IMG/VR virus record: IMGVR_UViG_3300050121_000016
Span: 1 to 20,418 of that record
Length of the DNA: 20,418 nt
Direction: 5' to 3' (one strand)
From: a virus
The stretch's first letter is position 1; each line of letters starts with the position of its first letter. The position numbers and the translations under genes are program-made. The notes under the pieces are model-generated. The model searched no databases. It saw only the letters and a list, made by a program, of their open reading frames with translations, and was not told the DNA's origin. This document shows, piece by piece, positions 1-6,075 of this stretch.

Positions 1-151
1 AGATTGCCATAAGTAAAGCAAACCCATAGACTTTCCAATCTACTGTTCCTGAAGTTGTTGTAAGAAGTTCTTGTAAAGAAACTCCAATTGCACCAAGTAA
101 TCCTGAAAGGAAAACTTTATACTTTAGTAAAAAATCTGTAATTGCATTCAT
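1..151 (-). CDS. Holin-like small membrane protein (partial, C-terminus outside window)
   Basis: An ATG at 149-151 opens a reading frame that runs off the window edge; 50 residues are visible. They begin MNAITDFLLKYKVFLSGLLG, contain one clearly hydrophobic stretch (about residues 8-25) and end with a second hydrophobic run (DWKVYGFALLMAI). The pattern of a short N-terminal helix, a hydrophobic segment, a Thr/Ser-rich turn and another hydrophobic segment resembles small holin-like proteins of Bacteroidota phages; this is from memory, and no diagnostic motif exists. It starts two bases after the stop of the exported 100-residue gene and is probably co-transcribed with it. A holin role would fit the end of a late operon, but any small phage membrane protein would look similar. 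Confidence 0.6.
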   Translation of the reverse strand, partial: MNAITDFLLKYKVFLSGLLGAIGVSLQELLTTTSGTVDWKVYGFALLMAI

Positions 152-153
152 TT

Positions 154-456
154 TTATTTAGTTTTAAGGTTTGATTTATTATCTTTAGGTTTAACTACTT
201 CTTTAGGTTTAGTTCCTACAAATTCAGGATTAGGTACAAATTTAGCATTTCCTAGAAAAGGTGCTACTATACTTTCATACAGTGTTTTACCTGTCTCAGT
301 TTTAATATTAAGATTCTCCTGAAGTAATCTTAAACTATGAAATACTCTTGCAGTATCACTTGTCATTTGTAAGACAAGACTATCTACTCTTCTTTGCTGT
401 GCCATTGTTACTAAACTTGTAACAATCAATAGTGCCAAAATTAAACTCTTCTTCAT
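154..456 (-). CDS. Small exported protein with signal peptide, function unknown
   Basis: 100 residues. The N-terminus MKKSLILALLIVTSLVTMAQQ is a textbook Sec signal peptide: basic start, hydrophobic core at residues 5-16 and a cleavage site after TMA (residue 19). Gln would become residue +1, as is typical for Bacteroidota signal peptidase I substrates. The mature part is about 80 residues, with an amphipathic segment (VDSLVLQMTSDTARVFHSL) and a Lys/Pro-rich tail ending LKTK. There is no lipobox, so an outer-membrane spanin lipoprotein is not supported. It lies 11 bases after the four-helix membrane protein and 2 bases before the holin-like gene, so a role in lysis or envelope modification is possible but only inferred. 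I do not recognise the family. Confidence 0.7.
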   Translation of the reverse strand: MKKSLILALLIVTSLVTMAQQRRVDSLVLQMTSDTARVFHSLRLLQENLNIKTETGKTLYESIVAPFLGNAKFVPNPEFVGTKPKEVVKPKDNKSNLKTK

Positions 457-467
457 AAATAATAAAT

Positions 468-818
468 TTAGTTAGTGATTATAAAATAAATGGTTATCAA
501 AATTAATACAATTTTAAGAATAAATCCAATTTTTCCAAAATAAATATCCCACTTACTTGTTTTTCCTATATAAAACATACTTTGCTTCATCATAAGATTT
601 ATTACAATATCATATAGTGTATAAGATATATTAGCAAGTATCAACATTACCAACCAGTTATCCCAAAACATAGCAACAAGTAATCCACGTAAAGCAAATC
701 CTACTATGTGGTAGTATTGGTTATACTTCATATTTTTTGTGTTAAAGAAATTTATTCCGCACCCATTCCAAACTGCAAAAAGTAGCATGATTAAACACGC
801 TGTTATTATTTGTATCAT
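468..818 (-). CDS. Small polytopic membrane protein, function unknown
   Basis: 116 residues, with hydrophobic segments at about residues 2-20, 42-55, 57-75 and 96-114, so three or four membrane spans are likely. Notable pieces are a Cys-Gly pair after the first segment (WNGCGINFF) and a conserved-looking loop KQSMFYIGKTSKWDIYFGK between the third and fourth. The ATG at 818 follows the preceding fibre-like gene after 23 bases, and the next gene follows after 11 bases, so it belongs to the same transcript. Its place between fibre genes and a holin-like gene suggests a role at the host membrane late in infection, but no family is recognised. A holin, a superinfection-exclusion protein or an envelope modifier are all possible. 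Confidence 0.65.
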   Translation of the reverse strand: MIQIITACLIMLLFAVWNGCGINFFNTKNMKYNQYYHIVGFALRGLLVAMFWDNWLVMLILANISYTLYDIVINLMMKQSMFYIGKTSKWDIYFGKIGFILKIVLILITIYFIITN

Positions 819-841
819 AGCTTAATTTATTGTTTCCATAA

Positions 842-2125
842 TTAATTTATATCAATCATGTTACTGATTATTATATTAATATTCCCCTTATCACAACTAT
901 ATTTCATCCTAATATAAATATCATAAGGAACCGTGACCACTTGGTGTATTTGAGTTGTGGTTCCTTGTGATAATCCAAAGGATAATACATTTAAAAGAGT
1001 GGATAAAAGAAACTGTCCCAGTCCCGCGGTGGTTGCATTAACTATAACTGATGCTATTTGTAGTAATGATTTATTACTATCATCTTTATAATTAATATTT
1101 ACCCCTGTTATTCCTTTAGTAGACGATGGCATGTGTATTTTTATGACAATAGAATCACCATCATGTATTGGTTTATTATACCTTGTTGCATATGCAGCAT
1201 ATGTGTCAATTTCATAGCCATTTATTAAAATATATGCAAGATACACCAACCCATCTCCATAGTCTTGTGCGGGACTAGGATTATATGATACTATCAAAGA
1301 ATTAGTACAACCCTGGCTACCTGGTGGAGGTATTGCTATACAAGAACCATTTGCATTTGCGTATGCCGGACCATTGTAGTTAACAGTCGTTATGGCTTTC
1401 ATGTCTGCATCCTCTTGGCTTATATTTGAGGTGTACGTGTTCGCAGGTATTGTATATGTAACTGTTGAACCCGTATATCCTGTACCGCAGTCATTTTTAA
1501 AAAACACATTTGAATATGCTGCATTGTAGTACAATCCCGTACCTGTAAACATACTTCCCTCAATATTCAATACGCCATTTCCATTGTGATAGGTGAACGT
1601 TTGGCTAGCTGTTACATCAATACCCGTAACAGGAACATTGTAAGCTAATCCTCTTGTACTTGATATTGATACATTTGATGTTCCATAAGCGACATAGCCG
1701 TTCATCGAGACATTTACAGTAACTACGTCCCCATCATTTATGGTTAATGAACCCGATTGGCTCAAATCGTCAACATACACAACCGATGAATAATTGACTG
1801 TTATTTGTAAATATCCACCCCCTGCATATGACGTTTTTGTAAAAGACCAATTAAGGTTAGCCGTTGTAATGCCAACGAGTTGAGACTTTGTTACGAGTTG
1901 GTTTTTTGGCATTCCTGCGAGATATGATGTGTCTATATTTAAATAATACATAACTGCCTGTTTTGTCATCCAGTTAGTTCCATTAGGTAACGGGTTTTTC
2001 TGAAATATCCCACTCCCCTGTGCATCCTGAAACGATACCCATTGATTTGAAGTAAGACTCCCCCATCCAATTTGAGCCTGACAGACAGAACTAAACAGTA
2101 GTAATATTAATAGTAACTTTCTCAT
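842..2125 (-). CDS. Exported adhesin/fibre-like protein with DUF5977-like domain
   Basis: 427 residues. The N-terminus MRKLLLILLLFSSVCQAQ is a Sec signal peptide with predicted cleavage after CQA (residue 17), leaving Gln at +1. Residues about 28-85 (NQWVSFQDAQGSGIF, then MTKQ, then NQLVTKSQL) resemble the N-terminal repeats of Bacteroidota phage fibres. Residues about 100-200 are Ser/Thr/Gly-rich beta sequence. Residues about 205-262 (CGTGYTGSTVTYTIPANTY, then SQEDADMKA, then NGPAYANANGSC) match my memory of DUF5977, a short module of secreted Bacteroidota proteins. The C-terminal 150 residues contain one hydrophobic stretch at about 360-385. Its start overlaps the stop of the S74-domain gene by 4 bases, so translation is coupled. 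It is likely a receptor-binding or surface protein; the role is inferred. Confidence 0.75.
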   Translation of the reverse strand: MRKLLLILLLFSSVCQAQIGWGSLTSNQWVSFQDAQGSGIFQKNPLPNGTNWMTKQAVMYYLNIDTSYLAGMPKNQLVTKSQLVGITTANLNWSFTKTSYAGGGYLQITVNYSSVVYVDDLSQSGSLTINDGDVVTVNVSMNGYVAYGTSNVSISSTRGLAYNVPVTGIDVTASQTFTYHNGNGVLNIEGSMFTGTGLYYNAAYSNVFFKNDCGTGYTGSTVTYTIPANTYTSNISQEDADMKAITTVNYNGPAYANANGSCIAIPPPGSQGCTNSLIVSYNPSPAQDYGDGLVYLAYILINGYEIDTYAAYATRYNKPIHDGDSIVIKIHMPSSTKGITGVNINYKDDSNKSLLQIASVIVNATTAGLGQFLLSTLLNVLSFGLSQGTTTQIHQVVTVPYDIYIRMKYSCDKGNINIIISNMIDIN

Positions 2126-4074
2126 TTCTTTGTAATGTATTTGTAAACAACTCTTTTACTTGTGTTTTTCAAGAACATTTCTTTCAGTTCGTTTACTTCT
2201 TTTCTAAGTTCTTTATTTTCCTCGGTAAGCTCCTGAATAGCCTTGATCTCTAACCCGTGCAAGGTGTAGGTGTTAATTGCAGTGCCCTTATTCATCAAGA
2301 CATACTTTGCAACTGATTGAGGAATTTCATCTATAATGAACCCCAACGTGCTGTCAACTTCAGGTCTTGCCTTGTAGTTAAAATCCCGTAATTTAAACTT
2401 GCTTAATTCATCGGTTGCAGTACCTACCCAATCTTTGTGAATGTTTTTAAGTGAACGTGACGAGTTAAAACCCCCCCCGTTTGCTGTTATACTTCCACTT
2501 GTGTACAAGTTTCCTGATACGTCTAATGTGGCATATCCTGATATGGTTTTTAGTTTAATCCCTGCCCATCCCTGTAAGGTCACTACTGACCCGTATCCAT
2601 TTGTTGTTCTTAATCCAAGTCCATAATTAGGGTTTCCATCGCTATCATTATCGCCAACTGCCAACGATATATAACCTGCACCCTGTTTAGCCCAACTGTA
2701 AATTGTGGGGTCAGTTTCAGAATATCCCGTTATAAAACCTGCCCCGTTAGTAAGCTGATTTGTGTTCGTAGGTATAGTAAATACACCTGTTGTTGAGTTG
2801 TATGCACCCGAACCTGCTGTGAAAGATACTGCTGACCTTGCAAGTGCATCTGTATATTGTGTTATCGTGTTTGTGATTGTATTGCCTGTTCTTGAAAGTC
2901 CTGTCGAGAAAGTCAATGCAGGTTCATAATCAGTTCCTGATGTTGCTGCCGACATTGCAGTTCCATTTCCTTTCAGTAAACCTGTTACTGATGTTGAAAG
3001 TGTCAAAGCGGGATTAACACCTCCACTAGATGTACCTGCAAATCCATTTGCTGAATTTACACTTACCGATACAACAGTCCCACCCAGACCTCCAGATGGT
3101 ATTGCTTGTGTGCTTAGTATTCCTGTATTGTCAGCAACTACCATTCTTGTGCCGGTGCCTGATAGTCCACCTATTGTCATACCTCCCGTTAATGAAATAT
3201 TTCCTCCTGCATACAAGTTTATTGTAGGGATAAAACTACCACCATCACTATAATAACCAGTTCTCCATGCATTATTAGCTACCTGACCTAGACAATTATC
3301 TATAACTATTCCTGAATATCTTCCAAGATACCAATCATTGATACCTGAACCTCTTGGATAAATAGAGTATCCAGCTGTATAATTTAGGTCTGATGCAGAA
3401 TTAAGAACGCTGGCAGTCCAGGGGGTTGATGTGTTATTTGAATTATTATCATCCCATAGAGTTTTCCAATTAGTCCACGAATTGTGTCCAGAAGCATCGT
3501 AATTGCCAAATCTAACTTTCATGCTATTCCCCCCGGATGTTGGACTTGCAGGTGCGTAAAACTGCATTGCACCCCCTGCATCTGTATTTTCGCTTATTGC
3601 AGTAATTACAGTTCCATAGTGAGGAAATCCCAAGGCAACATTAACGTGATCAACTCTTAAACTAGCACTAAATGAAGCTGGTAAAACAGAAGCATATAAT
3701 ACATCATAGTTTGCTCCAATATATGTGATGTTATTTGTAAATTGGCTTAATGTAGTAGGAAAATCGCTTACCTGTGATTTGGTGATTGATATCCCGGTAC
3801 TTTTGTTCCATGCAGTGAAGACTGGATCAGTCTCTTGTTTTGACTCCAAATCAGTACCGATCACGCACGTTGCAATGGTCTTAGTCGAAAGTAATGGAAC
3901 CTTTGTGAAGTACTCATTGAACGTGTTGCAGTCAATGATCATAGTGCCTTTCGGCAAATTGATACCAAACTCTGTAACGTTGTTTGGCACTCTCAAAGTT
4001 AATCCGGGTGTACCCTGCCCGAAACCAATCAGGCAGGAACTAACCAGTAAAAGAATTATCAGTAGTCTTTTCAT
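2122..4074 (-). CDS. Exported tail-fibre-like protein with C-terminal S74 self-cleaving chaperone domain
   Basis: 650 residues. Residues 1-20 form a signal peptide (MKRLLIILLLVSSCLIGFGQ). Cleavage after GFG leaves Gln20 at +1, but VSSC (11-14) also fits a lipobox. Residues about 24-76 are homologous to the N-terminus of the 528-residue fibre (PN, then PL, then TC(I/V)xGTD). Residues about 140-212 end in SWTNWKTLWDDNN and resemble phage fibre 'knob' repeats. Residues about 330-460 contain common fibre motifs, including DYEPALTFSTGLSRTGNTI. Residues 538-650 form a Peptidase_S74 intramolecular chaperone: S538xxxxK543 matches the Ser/Lys dyad spacing of endosialidase chaperones, GFIIDEIP is the usual core, and a coiled coil (about 605-635) closes the protein. 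In known S74 proteins the domain folds the trimer and then cuts itself off. A G8 tract lies at codons 533-535. Confidence 0.85.
   Translation of the reverse strand: MKRLLIILLLVSSCLIGFGQGTPGLTLRVPNNVTEFGINLPKGTMIIDCNTFNEYFTKVPLLSTKTIATCVIGTDLESKQETDPVFTAWNKSTGISITKSQVSDFPTTLSQFTNNITYIGANYDVLYASVLPASFSASLRVDHVNVALGFPHYGTVITAISENTDAGGAMQFYAPASPTSGGNSMKVRFGNYDASGHNSWTNWKTLWDDNNSNNTSTPWTASVLNSASDLNYTAGYSIYPRGSGINDWYLGRYSGIVIDNCLGQVANNAWRTGYYSDGGSFIPTINLYAGGNISLTGGMTIGGLSGTGTRMVVADNTGILSTQAIPSGGLGGTVVSVSVNSANGFAGTSSGGVNPALTLSTSVTGLLKGNGTAMSAATSGTDYEPALTFSTGLSRTGNTITNTITQYTDALARSAVSFTAGSGAYNSTTGVFTIPTNTNQLTNGAGFITGYSETDPTIYSWAKQGAGYISLAVGDNDSDGNPNYGLGLRTTNGYGSVVTLQGWAGIKLKTISGYATLDVSGNLYTSGSITANGGGFNSSRSLKNIHKDWVGTATDELSKFKLRDFNYKARPEVDSTLGFIIDEIPQSVAKYVLMNKGTAINTYTLHGLEIKAIQELTEENKELRKEVNELKEMFLKNTSKRVVYKYITKK
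2471..2478 (-). repeat. Homopolymeric G8 tract in the fibre gene, just before the S74 domain
   Basis: Eight consecutive C on the plus strand, read as GGG GGG GG(T) on the coding strand (Gly533-Gly535). It is immediately 5' of codons F-N-S538, where the self-cleaving chaperone domain begins. Long G runs are rare in AT-rich DNA and are prone to slipped-strand mispairing. A one-base change would remove the whole C-terminal domain. The slippage role is inferred; the tract itself is plain in the sequence. Confidence 0.9.
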
Positions 4075-4109
4075 AGTGTTTTAGTTAATTATCATTAATA
4101 TTTATTTCC

Positions 4110-6071
4110 TTAAAATGTGTAACTTACTGTAACAGAATCATACTGATATACAGGTATTGACACTCGAACTGTATTTGTTGAGACTGTATATTGAGAAGGT
4201 TTTAAAACTCCCCCATTTAGACTTACCTGTACTGCTGTTACTGCTTTTGGGGTATTAGTCAAAGTATTTACCTGACCTGTTGAACCTGCTGCTGCTTCGG
4301 CAAATGTTTCTACCTTATAGAGTGTAGGTACATCTGCATTTACAATAGCAACGTGATTCCATGTAGTTCCGTCACTTCTTAAAAAGTCACCTGCTGTTGG
4401 TGCGCCTGATTGAATAGCATAACCTTGTATTTTTACAACTGATAAAGCAGCTGCGTTTGTAGAGTTGGTCACATCACCATTGTGTGTAACATTTGAAACT
4501 AATCCAGAATATAGGGAGTTGACTGCATTGTCTCCACTATTAGTATTAGTAGTATTATTCAGTACTGTAATCTTTGCATCGGTTACATAGTTCTTATCCG
4601 TTGAAGCTGCCACATTTGCAGTTGTTAAAGTAACTACTCCTAATTGACCATTTACTGACACTACCTTATTATTATTGTAAACCTGTTGCCAAATAGTGCC
4701 ATTTGATACAATCCAGTCACCAATAGAAAATGCTATACTTTGCTGTGTACCTGCTGCTGAAATGGTGTAATACTTTCCTTTATTTCCTACTGCCGAGGGT
4801 AAGGTAGGAGTGTTATTTGAAGCATCATAAGTACCTTGGTAGCTGACAGAACCAAGTAAAGAAGCATCCATTTGAGTTAAAGGCACATGACCTGATGCAT
4901 CCAAAGAGGCTACACCGTTATTTGCACCAATAGCAGTATTGCTTATTTTTGTTGCTAAACTTGAAGTAAGTCTGTCACGTCTCACATAACCATCGGTAGC
5001 AGTTGAATCGCTATGATCCATCTTTGTATTAACAAGTGCTATTTTAGCATAATGAGCTAACATTGCAGCCGAATCAGAAAGATTTAACTTTAAATTAAGT
5101 GCATTCTGTTGTGCTGTTGAAACAGGTTTACCTACATCGGTTGTGTTATCTACGTTTGCAAGTCCTACCTGTGTTTTAGTTACCGAATGAGGGTTATCAG
5201 TTCGTGCTATATGTCCTTGAATATTCGTATTTGCAGGTTCAAAATCAGAAGTAGATGAATTTGCTGCTGATCCGAATGTTCTGTAATTTAACTTAGTTGC
5301 CAGTGAACTGGTTAGCCTATCTCTACGAACATAACCATCTGTTGCTGTACTGTCACTTTTATCTTTTTTAGATAGTGCCTTATAATTTGTATAAAATCCT
5401 GAACCAACTACACTATCATTTTTTAACTTAAAAGATAAAATAGTAGATGCTAATCTATCTCTTCTAACATATCCGTCTGTTGCTGTTGAATCACTCTTAT
5501 CCTTCTTACTTAATGCCTTGTAATTGGTGTAATATCCTGTGCTTGTTATAGTGTCATTCTTGTCTTTCTTTACTGAAATATCTGGTATAGTTGGTTTGTT
5601 TAAAAGACTATCATAAGTCTCATGAACTGTCCAGTATCTATATAATGATTTATTTAATCCTACAAGTTTTAAACTATCTGTATTTGTGTAATCTTTAGTA
5701 GACAGTTTCTTCCCTGTAATTTTATCTACTTTTAAATTTAGTTGATTATTAAGATAAGTAGGTGTAATATATTTATTTAATGAATCTGCTAAATTAAGTT
5801 TAAGAGAAAGTAAACTATCTACTTTAACCTTAGTATAACCTAATGCAGCCAAACTATCAATAGAGTGGTATAATCCTCTAGCAGTTGCTAATTTTCTCCA
5901 TCCATATTGTGAGGTTAGATAAATCCATACTGTATTATCAGTTGTATAATAACTAAATGAGAATGGAGATATATTCTTAAAGTTTGCATCAGTAGGTTTA
6001 GTATCTGATTGAGCAAAAGAAGTTTTTGCTAATATTAAAAATAGTGAGAAAAAAAATAGTATCTTTTTCAT
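4110..6071 (-). CDS. Exported tail-fibre-like protein with TDGYVRRDRL repeats
   Basis: 653 residues from the ATG at 6071. A longer frame opens at 6209, but its extra 46 residues overlap the upstream fibre gene, whereas the ATG at 6071 follows that gene's stop after 4 bases and begins a clear signal peptide (MKKILFFFSLFLILAKTSFA, then Gln21 at +1). Residues about 60-165 are Lys/Leu/Ser-rich and look helical. Three repeats with the core SDSTATDGYVRRDRL lie at about 178-207, 224-253 and 353-375. Residues about 287-330 (ARTDNPHSVTKTQVGLANVDN, then KPVSTAQQNAL) are the widespread phage tail-fibre motif. Residues about 400-500 include GDWIVSNGTIWQQV and VSVNGQLGVVTLT, also typical of fibres. The C-terminus is a beta-rich tip. 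The N-terminal half is markedly more AT-rich than the C-terminal half. Confidence 0.85.
   Translation of the reverse strand: MKKILFFFSLFLILAKTSFAQSDTKPTDANFKNISPFSFSYYTTDNTVWIYLTSQYGWRKLATARGLYHSIDSLAALGYTKVKVDSLLSLKLNLADSLNKYITPTYLNNQLNLKVDKITGKKLSTKDYTNTDSLKLVGLNKSLYRYWTVHETYDSLLNKPTIPDISVKKDKNDTITSTGYYTNYKALSKKDKSDSTATDGYVRRDRLASTILSFKLKNDSVVGSGFYTNYKALSKKDKSDSTATDGYVRRDRLTSSLATKLNYRTFGSAANSSTSDFEPANTNIQGHIARTDNPHSVTKTQVGLANVDNTTDVGKPVSTAQQNALNLKLNLSDSAAMLAHYAKIALVNTKMDHSDSTATDGYVRRDRLTSSLATKISNTAIGANNGVASLDASGHVPLTQMDASLLGSVSYQGTYDASNNTPTLPSAVGNKGKYYTISAAGTQQSIAFSIGDWIVSNGTIWQQVYNNNKVVSVNGQLGVVTLTTANVAASTDKNYVTDAKITVLNNTTNTNSGDNAVNSLYSGLVSNVTHNGDVTNSTNAAALSVVKIQGYAIQSGAPTAGDFLRSDGTTWNHVAIVNADVPTLYKVETFAEAAAGSTGQVNTLTNTPKAVTAVQVSLNGGVLKPSQYTVSTNTVRVSIPVYQYDSVTVSYTF
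4947..5540 (-). repeat. Three in-gene repeats encoding SDSTATDGYVRRDRL in a fibre gene
   Basis: Copy A is at 5451-5540, copy B at 5313-5402 and copy C at 4947-5015 (C is shorter). A and B encode identical protein over 27 residues from YTNYKALSKKDK to VRRDRL. By my codon-by-codon comparison they differ synonymously in 15 of the 27 codons. Copy C shares the SDSTATDGYVRRDRL core and a following TSSLATK with copy B, again with different codons. Confidence 0.9.
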
Positions 6072-6075
6072 AAGT

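Noticed and set aside
3725-4084. Plus-strand open frame opposite the 650-residue fibre
   Set aside because: It is antisense to a well-supported gene with domain evidence, and its sequence has no recognisable features.
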